Below are positions 8,777 through 17,337 of a stretch of DNA of 64,000 nucleotides, piece by piece (within the stretch, counting starts at the first letter, position 1; each line of letters starts with the position of its first letter). Source of the stretch: Bacteriovoracaceae bacterium. Lineage in GTDB: Bacteria > Bdellovibrionota > Bacteriovoracia > Bacteriovoracales > Bacteriovoracaceae. The position numbers were made by a program, and so were the translations under genes. Under the pieces are notes generated by a model, which was not told where the DNA came from, made no database searches, and saw only the letters and a list, made by a program, of their open reading frames with translations. The DNA lies in the NCBI GenBank assembly GCA_024711325.1, contig JANJTC010000004.1:1-64000 (forward strand). The letters run 5' to 3'.

Positions 8777-9643
8777 ATGACGGCAAAAATTCTTACCGCC
8801 GCTCCAGTGGTGGCACAAATTAAAAAAGATTTGATTCTAAGGTGTGAAGCACTCAAAAAAAGAGGCTTAACTCCTTCGATGTGCGTGGTCCTGGTGGGCG
8901 ATAATCCGGCTAGCATGAGTTATATCCGGAATAAGAAGAAAATGTGTGAAGAAATTGGAGCAAAATTTCAATTGCGTCACCTTTCGGAAAAAATTGATGC
9001 AACTGAATTTCTAAATGAAATCGATCAGCTTAATGCGGATGCCTCGATTAATGGCATTATCATTCAGCTTCCAGTCAGTGATAAATTAAAAAATCTTCCA
9101 CTCCCTAATCTGGTGGCACCTGAAAAAGATATCGATGGGTTTCATGGGATTAATACCCAGAATCTCTATTCCGGCTCCACTGACCTCTCGCTCCTGCTTC
9201 CCTGCACACCTAAAGGCATCATCAATCTCTTAAAATTTTATCAGATTGATCCTCAGGGAAAGAATGTCGTGGTCGTAGGAAGAAGTCTGATTGTAGGAAA
9301 ACCACTTGCCATGCTCTTATCAAATCTGGATGCCACGGTAGTCCTGGCCCATTCTAAGACAAAACAATTGCGTGATTTTACCCATCAGGCCGACATTGTG
9401 ATTTCGGCCATCGGGCAGGCCCACTATTTTGATCGCTCTTATTTTAATCCAGAACGTAAAACAGTTGTCATCGATGTTGGGATGAACTCACTTGAAGGTA
9501 AGCTTACCGGAGATGTGAATCAAGACGATGTTAAAGATGTCGTTTCTGCCATGTCTCCCGTTCCAGGTGGAGTAGGTCCTATGACTGTTATCAGTCTTAT
9601 TGAAAATTTAATTTCTGCAACAGAAAAGCAAAGCAAAGGATAG
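8777..9643 (+). CDS. folD: Bifunctional methylenetetrahydrofolate dehydrogenase/cyclohydrolase
   Basis: Interconverts methylene-, methenyl- and formyl-tetrahydrofolate. The 288-residue protein has the signatures SYIRNKKKMCEEIGA (catalytic lysine and tyrosine), GIIIQLPV, PEKDIDGFHG, and the NADP-binding VVVGRSLIVGKPLAMLL. It ends with PVPGGVGPMTVISLIENL. It starts a one-carbon operon with gcvT (3 bases downstream) and gcvH. Few bases separate the likely promoter region from the ATG, and no Shine-Dalgarno sequence is evident. Confidence 0.98.
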   Translation: MTAKILTAAPVVAQIKKDLILRCEALKKRGLTPSMCVVLVGDNPASMSYIRNKKKMCEEIGAKFQLRHLSEKIDATEFLNEIDQLNADASINGIIIQLPVSDKLKNLPLPNLVAPEKDIDGFHGINTQNLYSGSTDLSLLLPCTPKGIINLLKFYQIDPQGKNVVVVGRSLIVGKPLAMLLSNLDATVVLAHSKTKQLRDFTHQADIVISAIGQAHYFDRSYFNPERKTVVIDVGMNSLEGKLTGDVNQDDVKDVVSAMSPVPGGVGPMTVISLIENLISATEKQSKG

Positions 9644-9646
9644 TTT

Positions 9647-10720
9647 ATGACAACATTAAAAACTCACCTTTATGATGAGCATGTCAAACTGGGAGCTAAG
9701 ATAGTGCCATTTGCTGGATGGGATATGCCTGTTCAGTATACATCGGTAAAAGATGAGGTTCTGGCCGTGAGACAAGGTGCCGGAGTCTTTGATGTAAGTC
9801 ATATGGGAGAATTTTTCATTGAGGGAGACGATGCTGAGGCTTTTGCTGATTACATTGTTACCAATGACATTCAAGGTGCTACCACCGGAAAAGCCGTTTA
9901 CTCTCCCCTATGTCGTGAAAACGGGACAGTCATTGATGACTTGATTGTTTATAAACTCTCCCCTGGTCGCGTTTTAATTTGTGTTAATGCTTCCAATATA
10001 GATAAAGACTTTAACTGGATTAAATCCAAGCATCAGGGCTTTAAATGCAACCTCACAAATCGTTCAGCTGACTTTTCTCTTCTGGCCCTGCAAGGTCCAA
10101 AGTCATTTGAAATCTTGAAACCACTCCTGAATGAACTTCCTGATCTTGATTACTATTCAGTTTATGAAAGTGCTTTTGAAGGGGAATCAGTCATTGCGGC
10201 CAGAACTGGTTATACTGGGGAAGATGGTTTTGAAATTTTTGGGACGCATGAAACGATTAAGGCCCTGTGGAAAAAACTCATGAGCCTTAATGTAACTCCA
10301 TGTGGTCTTGCGGCCAGGGATGTTTTACGTCTGGAAGTTGGTTATCCTTTATATGGACATGAATTAAATGATGAAGTGACACCTTATGATGCGGGTCTCG
10401 GTTGGGCAGTAAAGCTTGCTAAAACAAATTTTATTGGAAAAGAAAGTTTAGCGCCTAAACCTAGTCGTTATAAGTTAGTTAAGCTTATTCTCGATAAAGG
10501 CATTCCGCGCGAAGGCTATCCGGTTCTTAACTCTCAAAATGAGACCATCGGGCTTATAACTAGCGGAACGATGTCAGTGGTTTTAAATAAAGGTGTCGCT
10601 ATGGCACGTATTCAAATTGATAAAGTACCGAGCGATGAAGTAGTTTTAGTCGATATCAGGCAAAAAGCTTATCCAGCTCAAATAACTAAAAAACCGTTTG
10701 TAACCGGAGGACATAAATAA
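9647..10720 (+). CDS. gcvT: Glycine cleavage system T protein (aminomethyltransferase)
   Basis: Transfers the methylene group from aminomethyl-lipoyl-GcvH to tetrahydrofolate, releasing ammonia. The protein has 357 residues, close to the usual 360. It begins TTLKTHLYDEHVKLGAKIVPFAGWDMPVQY, with DVSHMGEF, the folate-site GLAARDVLRLEVGYPLYGHE, and the C-terminal GMSVVL-type barrel. Its position between folD and gcvH fits glycine-derived one-carbon supply. The decarboxylase GcvP is not in the window. Confidence 0.97.
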   Translation: MTTLKTHLYDEHVKLGAKIVPFAGWDMPVQYTSVKDEVLAVRQGAGVFDVSHMGEFFIEGDDAEAFADYIVTNDIQGATTGKAVYSPLCRENGTVIDDLIVYKLSPGRVLICVNASNIDKDFNWIKSKHQGFKCNLTNRSADFSLLALQGPKSFEILKPLLNELPDLDYYSVYESAFEGESVIAARTGYTGEDGFEIFGTHETIKALWKKLMSLNVTPCGLAARDVLRLEVGYPLYGHELNDEVTPYDAGLGWAVKLAKTNFIGKESLAPKPSRYKLVKLILDKGIPREGYPVLNSQNETIGLITSGTMSVVLNKGVAMARIQIDKVPSDEVVLVDIRQKAYPAQITKKPFVTGGHK

Positions 10721-11109
10721 TGGCGACAAATATCCCTGGAAATTTAAAGTACACAAAAGAACACGAGTGGACACTAATCGAAGGTGACACGGTAACAGTT
10801 GGAATTACTGATTTTGCTCAGTCTGCTTTGGGTGACATTGTATTTCTTGAAGTGCCTGAAATTGGAACTAACTTAAAATCAGGTTCAACATTCGGCGTTG
10901 TTGAATCAATTAAATCTGTGAGTGATCTTTACTCTCCCGTTTCTGGCGAAGTGGTTGCCAGAAATGCTGATCTAGAAGGATCACCGGAAAAAATCAACGA
11001 AGATGCTTACGGATCGTGGTTAATCAAAGTCAAGATTAATGATGCTGCTGAATTAAATAATTTAATGACAGCAGAGCAATATCAAGAGTTTTGCAACTCC
11101 TCTCACTAA
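10720..11109 (+). CDS. gcvH: Glycine cleavage system H protein
   Basis: The lipoyl carrier that shuttles the aminomethyl group between GcvP and GcvT. It has 129 residues. The lipoylation site is lysine 65 within FGVVESIKSVSDLYSP. The GDIVFLEVPEIG and GSWLIKVK strands are typical. It shares one base with the end of gcvT, so it is translationally coupled. A strong terminator follows 11 bases after the stop, so gcvP is not in this operon. Confidence 0.98.
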   Translation: MATNIPGNLKYTKEHEWTLIEGDTVTVGITDFAQSALGDIVFLEVPEIGTNLKSGSTFGVVESIKSVSDLYSPVSGEVVARNADLEGSPEKINEDAYGSWLIKVKINDAAELNNLMTAEQYQEFCNSSH

Positions 11110-11119
11110 TTTAGATCAT

Positions 11120-11152
11120 GTGTCACGTACCGAAAGGTATGTGACACCTTTT
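11120..11152 (+). terminator. Terminator of the folD-gcvT-gcvH operon
   Basis: A 12-bp stem (GTGTCACGTACC with GGTATGTGACAC, one G-T pair) is closed by a GAAA tetraloop and followed by CTTTTAT. It is a strong Rho-independent terminator ending the one-carbon operon. Confidence 0.85.
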
Positions 11153-11239
11153 ATCATTTTTAAAAAATTTATTTAGCTTATCTCAAATCTAATCACAGTA
11201 TAAATTTCAATCTAAAATTTTTCCTCTATCTAGAAAACA

Positions 11240-11267
11240 TTGTTTACTAAGCTTAGTCGTTTATAGA
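11240..11267 (+). promoter_or_regulatory. Possible promoter of the gene at 11313
   Basis: TTGTTT (11240-11245) and TATAGA (11262-11267) are spaced by 16 bases, about 45 bases before the ATG. The spacing is good but the boxes are imperfect, so this is tentative. Confidence 0.35.
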
Positions 11268-11312
11268 TACTGGCCTCTCGTAGACCCATTTAGTTCGTAA
11301 GGATATTTATTA

Positions 11313-11591
11313 ATGGAATCGATTCAGCTTCTCAACACGGCCATTATTAAAAGCAAAGAAAAGAAAGTCACACAATCATTTGAAGAAAGACTTAACCAAG
11401 TTTGTAATTCACCAGTGATTGAGATTCTTAATAAATGCATTACCCAGTACGCTGAAACTCAGAAAATTTCTCGCGACCAGGCCGCTCTACAAGTAATTGA
11501 GTCCATTCGTGAATTAGATTCTATCTGGTCTGATTACGTTACGATGGAAGGTATTGATTGCTTAAAGAACATGCTTCGTAAAACTCACTAG
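11313..11591 (+). CDS. Small helical protein of unknown function
   Basis: A 92-residue, probably all-helical cytoplasmic protein starting MESIQLLNTAIIKSKEKK. It has three cysteines and no signal peptide or known motif. It follows a terminator and a possible promoter, so it is likely monocistronic. An AAGGA Shine-Dalgarno sequence lies about 9 bases before the ATG. Its end overlaps the convergent TonB-like gene by 4 bases. Not recognised. Confidence 0.7.
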   Translation: MESIQLLNTAIIKSKEKKVTQSFEERLNQVCNSPVIEILNKCITQYAETQKISRDQAALQVIESIRELDSIWSDYVTMEGIDCLKNMLRKTH

Positions 11592-12487
11592 CTCTTAACT
11601 ACAAAACCCCATTCAATAGTGGCCTTTCCATTAACCAAAAGATCCTTGGGTGGATTGGGAAATGGCCCGGCCTGATTAAAGGATTCAATTGCTGCATCAT
11701 CAAGTTCTTTTACCCCAGAAGCTCCTACAATCTTAACTCCGATAATTTCCCCTTTTGTATTAAGGGTGACTTGTAAGGAAGTGATCAGATCCTGTGAAGC
11801 AGGCATTCTTCTGCCTGACTTGAATAATGCGTGAGACTTCTCCTGAATACTTCGACCCCAGAATTGTTCAAGTTTTTGGCGGATACGATGAAAAAAACCA
11901 TAGTGCTTGTATTCAACCGTATTGAGATGAGTGAAGTCACCTAAAGTCACTTCCTGAACATAATCATTAGTGGCGGAAAGACCATTCGCTAATGGATCAC
12001 CATTTTCCATTCCTTTTTGAGAAACGCTGGCCGGTGCGCGGGTCACTTCTTTTGGCATAGGTTCACCCGAGACCATTCCAAAATCAGAAAGCTTTAAATC
12101 TTTAACTGAAGGATTCTTAGTTTTGGCAGTCTGAGCTTTTTGGGCCACTTGAGTTTGATTTGCGTTACCCAAGGCAGCTTTTTTGAAACTATCAACATTT
12201 TTAGCAACCGTCTGACGGTCAAAACTTCTATCTTTATCACTTAAGAAAGCTTCTTCTGGTTTGGTATCAGAAGTCGAGTCTTCTGATTGCACGATTTGTT
12301 GTTTCTGAGTCGAGGACATTTCTGATAAAGCTTCCTGCACCAGTTTAATTTTGATCGCTTCAGGCTTAGACCATTTTACTTCTGCCAACTGATCACGGAT
12401 TTGCATCACCATGAAAGAAGCATGGAGAAGAAATATTCCTAAAAAAAGAAAATAAAAAAGTCGGCTCTGTTTCGAGAGGGAAAGCAT
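11588..12487 (-). CDS. TonB-type C-terminal domain protein (energy transducer-like)
   Basis: A 299-residue inner-membrane-anchored periplasmic protein. A single N-terminal membrane segment (about residues 9-27) is followed by a long, polar, low-complexity stretch that would span the periplasm. The C-terminal domain is of the TonB/TolA type: SLQVTLNTKGEIIGVKIVG, then GVKELDDAAIESFNQAGPFPNPP. This matches the family that links inner-membrane motors to the outer membrane. No ExbB/ExbD or TolQ/R genes are adjacent. It lies 43 bases downstream of the PBP1A gene, so the two may be cotranscribed, which would suggest a cell-wall role. Confidence 0.8.
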   Translation of the reverse strand: MLSLSKQSRLFYFLFLGIFLLHASFMVMQIRDQLAEVKWSKPEAIKIKLVQEALSEMSSTQKQQIVQSEDSTSDTKPEEAFLSDKDRSFDRQTVAKNVDSFKKAALGNANQTQVAQKAQTAKTKNPSVKDLKLSDFGMVSGEPMPKEVTRAPASVSQKGMENGDPLANGLSATNDYVQEVTLGDFTHLNTVEYKHYGFFHRIRQKLEQFWGRSIQEKSHALFKSGRRMPASQDLITSLQVTLNTKGEIIGVKIVGASGVKELDDAAIESFNQAGPFPNPPKDLLVNGKATIEWGFVVKS

Positions 12488-12530
12488 AGGACCTCCGTTG
12501 AAGTCCTATCGGCATTATTTGCGAGAAAGC

Positions 12531-15230
12531 TTACTGATTCTCCCAGTATTTTCCATCATCAATACTTGTAGGACTGCCCTCTGTTCCTTGAGCAGATTCG
12601 TCAAATACTGAGGAGGTTTCCGAAAGCGGATCAAAACCGGTCGCATAGGATTCCAGGAAGCCCTCCCCAGATCCGGGAGTCAGAGGTTTTCCCGTTTCTT
12701 TATTGATCAAAAGGTTAGTGATTCCATCGGGCACACTAAATTCCGGATCTCCGTATTTCGTAATGGCATTTGCCATGTAATTCATCCAGATCGGTAGTGC
12801 CGTCTTACCGCCAGTTTCGCCGTAACCTAGTGAGCGGTTATCATCAAAACCGGCCCAGGCCCCAACCACTAAATTGGAAGAAAAGCCTACGAATAGAGCA
12901 TCTACAAAATTATTAGTCGTCCCCGTTTTTCCCCCTATATTCATACTAATCTTACTGGCAGAAGCCGCCGTTCCATAGTGGGTCACACCCTTTAAAAGAT
13001 TACTCATGATATAGGCCAGACGTGGATCATAAACTTGCACAGATGATAAATCTTTCTTAAAGGGATTTTCTGTCAGTCCCTCCGTTTCGGCAGGAGCTTT
13101 TTCAACTTCTGTCCAGTTTTGATCAGCAGAAGGAATTGGATACGGCTTTCCATTTCTATCCTTAATAGAAACGATGTGACGAAGGCGTACTGCCTTACCA
13201 CCATTGGGAAAAACAGCGTAACCTTTAGTCAGTTCTGCCAGACTAATTCCAAAAGAGCCTAAAGACATACTCATATCTTTTGGAATCTGAGCACTCATGT
13301 GCCAGCGCTGGATAAAATCATGAATTTTACTAACACCCATGTCCTGAACTAAACGAACGGTAGGAATATTTCGACTTACTTCCAGTGCATGCCTAAAGGT
13401 CATAGGGCCTTTAAAATCTCCATCATAATTTCTTGGTTTCCAGCTTAAAGAGTCATCCACTCCACCTAAGGCCTGTGGTGAATCCATTAAAATACTTGAT
13501 GGCGTATAACCATTTTCCAAAGCGGCAGCATAAATAAATGGTTTAAAGGCAGAGCCAGGCTGACGGGATGATTGGATCACTCGGTTGAATTGTGATTTCT
13601 GGAAATCGACACCGCCAACCAGAGTGACGATTTCACCGGTATGGGCGTTAAGGGCGATCAAAGCACCCTCGGCTTCAGGATCCTGATCAAGGGAAGCCTT
13701 GAAAAATTTCTGCTTCCCAAGGATAGCCTTAAGTGTCTGATCTTTATATTTCTTGAAGAAGTCAGCATGAATCATTTGATCCAGTGGCACTAGTTTTTGT
13801 TCAATTTCCACCAGTATCACGTCACCACGCTTTACAATCTTGGACGGAGTTTTAACGGCACTATGATAAATAGGATCCTCTCCAAACTTCCTCTCATGGG
13901 CCCAGCTAAAACCACTTTCAGGGATGATGACTCTGGTACCAGCGATCTCCGCCATAATAGTTCGTTTCAGATCATCCACATCCAGAACAATGGCCTGATA
14001 GGATTTCCCCACTTCCAGAAAATTTAAGAATGGATCATTTTGGGCATTTCCAATTTCAACCAGATTTTTAATGCGTTCATTGAGCTTATCTTTTTCTTCA
14101 GTGTAATAAGAAAGACTTTGCTCAAGAGCATCTTCATCCTCGTTGAACTCAAAAACGTTCTTGCCGGAAGTCACAAAAGTAAAAAAGCTTGATTGTTCTC
14201 GCAGTACTTTTTTTCTTTGCTCAATAACAAAGGATTTTATTTCTTCATCGTTTTCAATTTTCTTGATAGGACCACGAAAGCCTTGTCTTTTATCCAAAAC
14301 TTTTACGCCACTAATAACGGCCTTTTCTGCTTTATCCTGTAAAGACCAATCTAGAGTCGTGATAACCTTAAAACCATTGGTCAGAAATTCTTCAGTTCCT
14401 ACGGACTTCATCACTTCTTGTCGAACCCAATCAGTGAAATGACCACCTTTGACGTCATTCGGTTTACGAATGCGCATCTTAATATCTTCCGTTAAAGCTG
14501 CCTGATACTCTTCTTCATTGATCTTTTTCGTTTCAAATAATCTTTTTAGGACGTAATTCTGTCTGACTTTAGCATATTGAGGATTCACATAAGGGGAATA
14601 TCTTCCAGGCGCTACCAGTAGACCTGCCACTAGAGCGGCCTCAGCAGGAGTGGCTTCTTCCAGATCTTTATTAAAATAACCTTTGAAAGCGGCCTTCACT
14701 CCATAGTAACCGCCACCCAGATAAACTTGATTCAGATAGAGAAAGAGGATTTCCTCTTTGGTGAACTTTTGTTCAATTTTGCGGGCGAGGAGAAGATCTT
14801 TAATCTTTCTAGAAATGGTTCGTTCTTTAGTTAAAAGAAAAGACTTCGCGACCTGTTGAGTGATGGTTGATCCACCTTGAACCAACCGGCCCTCCTTCAT
14901 GTTTACGACAAAGGCGCGCATGATTCCGTAATAATCGATTCCTTCATGTTGAAAAAAATTATCATCTTCTGCTGCCAGGAAGGCATTAACGACTTTTTGT
15001 GGAATCTTTTCAAAGGGAACGACATCCCGCGTTTCCGTCCCAATATCTAACAGAACCACGCCATCTTTTGACATGATCTTGGAATTCATCGGGGGATTGT
15101 AATCTTTTAAAGAATTAATCTGAGGCAAGTCCATTGATATATAAAATATGACTCCCACAACTGAGAAGACACCAAATAAAAATAAGATCGCAAGCACTGC
15201 GAGGGTTTTAACCAGACGTTTCAAGAACAA
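12531..15230 (-). CDS. mrcA: Penicillin-binding protein 1A, bifunctional
   Basis: A peptidoglycan glycosyltransferase and DD-transpeptidase of 899 residues. One membrane anchor spans residues 8-30. The GT51 domain holds AAEDDNFFQHEGID, QGGSTITQQVAKSFLL and RKIKDLLLARKIE. A long inserted region (about 290-510) precedes the transpeptidase. There the active-site SxxK is in RQPGSAFKPF, SxN is SRN and the KTG motif is GGKTGTTNNFVDALFVGFS. All catalytic elements are intact. The tail is Ser/Thr/acid-rich. It is transcribed on the minus strand ahead of a TonB-type gene. Confidence 0.96.
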   Translation of the reverse strand: MFLKRLVKTLAVLAILFLFGVFSVVGVIFYISMDLPQINSLKDYNPPMNSKIMSKDGVVLLDIGTETRDVVPFEKIPQKVVNAFLAAEDDNFFQHEGIDYYGIMRAFVVNMKEGRLVQGGSTITQQVAKSFLLTKERTISRKIKDLLLARKIEQKFTKEEILFLYLNQVYLGGGYYGVKAAFKGYFNKDLEEATPAEAALVAGLLVAPGRYSPYVNPQYAKVRQNYVLKRLFETKKINEEEYQAALTEDIKMRIRKPNDVKGGHFTDWVRQEVMKSVGTEEFLTNGFKVITTLDWSLQDKAEKAVISGVKVLDKRQGFRGPIKKIENDEEIKSFVIEQRKKVLREQSSFFTFVTSGKNVFEFNEDEDALEQSLSYYTEEKDKLNERIKNLVEIGNAQNDPFLNFLEVGKSYQAIVLDVDDLKRTIMAEIAGTRVIIPESGFSWAHERKFGEDPIYHSAVKTPSKIVKRGDVILVEIEQKLVPLDQMIHADFFKKYKDQTLKAILGKQKFFKASLDQDPEAEGALIALNAHTGEIVTLVGGVDFQKSQFNRVIQSSRQPGSAFKPFIYAAALENGYTPSSILMDSPQALGGVDDSLSWKPRNYDGDFKGPMTFRHALEVSRNIPTVRLVQDMGVSKIHDFIQRWHMSAQIPKDMSMSLGSFGISLAELTKGYAVFPNGGKAVRLRHIVSIKDRNGKPYPIPSADQNWTEVEKAPAETEGLTENPFKKDLSSVQVYDPRLAYIMSNLLKGVTHYGTAASASKISMNIGGKTGTTNNFVDALFVGFSSNLVVGAWAGFDDNRSLGYGETGGKTALPIWMNYMANAITKYGDPEFSVPDGITNLLINKETGKPLTPGSGEGFLESYATGFDPLSETSSVFDESAQGTEGSPTSIDDGKYWENQ

Positions 15231-15285
15231 ATCCTCTGTATGAAGTTCAGGTCTATTTTAAGGGATTTTTTTTTTATTGAAAGAA

Positions 15286-15507
15286 CTAGTCTTTATAATC
15301 TAGTTCTTTAAGGCTATCGCTTAGGATTTTAATCTTCTTTTCGGCAGTTTCCAAAGTAGAGCGACACTTCTTATATAGCTCAATTCCTTGTTCAAATTTC
15401 TTCAGACTCTGGTCCAGATTCACATCACCTGACTCAAGTTCTCGGACGATTTGCTCCAGTTCTTTGAGTGAAGTTTCGAAATTAATGGTGCTGTTTGGGG
15501 TTTCCAT
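15286..15507 (-). CDS. xseB: Exodeoxyribonuclease VII small subunit
   Basis: A 73-residue small subunit of exonuclease VII, which degrades single-stranded DNA. The diagnostic sequence is FETSLKELEQIVRELESGD followed by LDQSLKKFEQGIELYKKCR. The frame is open upstream to 15585, but the ATG at 15507 has AGGA six bases before it and gives the normal family length, so I chose it. It is separated from the PBP1A gene by 55 bases. The large subunit xseA is not seen in the window. Confidence 0.93.
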   Translation of the reverse strand: METPNSTINFETSLKELEQIVRELESGDVNLDQSLKKFEQGIELYKKCRSTLETAEKKIKILSDSLKELDYKD

Positions 15508-15627
15508 AACTGTTCCTGTTGTCGTTTTGACACTAAGATTGGTCCTAATCTTCTCATGATCTTCCGGACTTCGACAAGGTTTCACTGACTTAGCATTGAG
15601 CGGAGGAAATTGCCCATGCTAGGTTTA

Positions 15628-15643
15628 TGGCACTTAGGTTGCT
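15628..15643 (+). promoter_or_regulatory. Sigma-54 promoter of the flagellar operon
   Basis: TGGCAC (15628-15633) and TTGCT (15639-15643) place GG and GC exactly ten bases apart, the hallmark of a -24/-12 RpoN promoter. Transcription would start near 15655, about 40 bases before the flgF ATG. Known biology: sigma-54 drives middle flagellar genes in many bacteria. The match also argues that the reading frame upstream of 15696 is not translated. Confidence 0.82.
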
Positions 15644-15695
15644 AAAATTGCCTACAAGGGCACTTTTCGCCCACTCCATCAGGATGAAGGAGTCC

Positions 15696-16538
15696 ATGAA
15701 GAATATTTGGGTGCCGTTATCAGGCCAAGTGGCCCAGCAACGTAAAGTTGAAACCATTGCTAACAATGTAGCAAACGCTAACACCGTTGGTTTTAAAAAA
15801 GATCAATTGGTATTTAAAGAGCATCTGACTGCACTGACCAAAGGTGTGGAAGATATCGATATTCCCCGTAAAGAATTTTCTCCTGCCGATTTTTATCATA
15901 CTCAAGGTGCCGAGAACGCCATGGTTGCAGTTGATGGAAGTTTTACCATCTTCGAGCAAGGCACTCTCATCCCCACCCAGAATCCTTTAGATGTGGCCCT
16001 TAAGGGTGAAGGCTTTCTGGAAGTCCTGACACCGACCGGTGTTCGTTTTACCCGCAAAGGTAATCTTTCTTTAAGCCGTGAAGGTGAACTGGTGACCGAT
16101 CAGGGCTTTAAAGTTCTGAGCGCCTTAAATGCTTCTGAAGAAAGCTTGAGGGATCCGGCCTCTATTAATAGTTTCCCAAAACCGGAAGAGAGAATCCTGC
16201 GCGTTCCTACAAACATGAAGCTTACGATTTCAAATGAAGGTGAAGTTCTCACTCGTAACGGAGTGGTTGGTAAACTTTCAGTTATTGAATTCAAAGACAA
16301 CCATGCTCTCAGGAAAGAAGGTAATTCACTCTATCTTACGCCTGATGAAAACAATGTCGTCAGGACTGATATAAAGACTGTAGTTCATCAGGGATTTCTG
16401 GAAGGCTCAAACGTCAATGCCATTGAAGAGATGTCGGAACTTATTAAGGCCCATCGTCATTTTGAATCCATCCAAAAAGCGATCAATGCCTATGACAGCA
16501 TTTCCGGGAAAGCCGCTAACGATATTGGTAAATTTTAA
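15696..16538 (+). CDS. flgF: Flagellar proximal rod protein FlgF
   Basis: A 280-residue rod protein. The N-terminus has the flagellar rod motif QRKVETIANNVANANTVGFKKDQ (shortened: ANNVANANTVGFKK). The middle has NPLDVALKGEGFLEV, and the C-terminal helix contains GSNVNAIEEMSELIKAHR. The frame is open to 15627, but a sigma-54 promoter lies there and the ATG at 15696 follows AAGG by five bases, so this start fits the family. It is the first gene of a flagellar operon, 13 bases before flgG. Confidence 0.94.
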   Translation: MKNIWVPLSGQVAQQRKVETIANNVANANTVGFKKDQLVFKEHLTALTKGVEDIDIPRKEFSPADFYHTQGAENAMVAVDGSFTIFEQGTLIPTQNPLDVALKGEGFLEVLTPTGVRFTRKGNLSLSREGELVTDQGFKVLSALNASEESLRDPASINSFPKPEERILRVPTNMKLTISNEGEVLTRNGVVGKLSVIEFKDNHALRKEGNSLYLTPDENNVVRTDIKTVVHQGFLEGSNVNAIEEMSELIKAHRHFESIQKAINAYDSISGKAANDIGKF

Positions 16539-16551
16539 TTAGGGGATTAAC

Positions 16552-17337
16552 ATGATTCGCGCACTTCACACTTCTGCAACCGGAATGGCCGCACAGGAAT
16601 CAAACGTAAACACGATATCCAACAATATCGCCAACGTTAATACCACCGGCTTTAAAAAGCAGCGAACAGAATTTGATGATCTTCTTTATGAAACTGTCCA
16701 GGAAGCAGGTTCCAAATCTTCCGGTACAACAGAATATAGTGTGGGCCATCAGGTCGGTTCTGGTGCCAAGGTATCTGCTACCCGTAAAATAAATTCTCAA
16801 GGCTCCCCTCAAATGACCAATAACCCTTATGACCTTATGGTCAATGGTGAAGGTTACATGGGTGTGGTCGCACCTAATGGTGAGTTAAAATTTACCCGTG
16901 ACGGATCCTTTAATGTGGATGCCCAGGGAAATCTGGTTTCACGTGCCGGTCATAAAGTTTTCCCCGGTGTAGTAATCCCTCCAAATATCATGCGAATTAA
17001 CATTGCAGAAAACGGCCAGATCGAAGCTTTTACCCGTGATGCCGTTGAACCTATTAACTTAGGGCAGATCCCGGTCTTTACTTTCGTTAACCCCACGGGA
17101 CTTCGCTCCGATGGCGGAAACTTAATGGCGGCAACTTCCGGTTCCGGCCAGGCCATTCAAAACGTACCAGGCGAAAATGGTTCAGGTATTCTCATGCAGG
17201 GAGCGATCGAAGCATCCAATGTTAACGTCATGAATGAAATGACCGATTTGATTAAGGCCCAAAGAGCTTATGAAATGAATTCTAAGGTCATGGGTGTTGC
17301 CGATCAGATGCTCCAAACGGTGAATAACATCCGATGA
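16552..17337 (+). CDS. flgG: Flagellar distal rod protein FlgG
   Basis: A 261-residue distal rod subunit. The N-terminus is MIRALHTSATGMAAQE, followed by ISNNIANVNTTGFKKQR. The core has NPYDLMVNGEGYMGV and the C-terminus has ASNVNVMNEMTDLIKAQRAYE. Length and all motifs match the family closely. A GGGGATTAAC Shine-Dalgarno region precedes the ATG. Its stop overlaps the flgA start (ATGA). Confidence 0.98.
   Translation: MIRALHTSATGMAAQESNVNTISNNIANVNTTGFKKQRTEFDDLLYETVQEAGSKSSGTTEYSVGHQVGSGAKVSATRKINSQGSPQMTNNPYDLMVNGEGYMGVVAPNGELKFTRDGSFNVDAQGNLVSRAGHKVFPGVVIPPNIMRINIAENGQIEAFTRDAVEPINLGQIPVFTFVNPTGLRSDGGNLMAATSGSGQAIQNVPGENGSGILMQGAIEASNVNVMNEMTDLIKAQRAYEMNSKVMGVADQMLQTVNNIR

Noticed and set aside
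15627..15695. N-terminal extension of flgF
   Set aside because: It overlaps a near-perfect sigma-54 promoter, and FlgF proteins start at the later ATG with the rod motif directly after.
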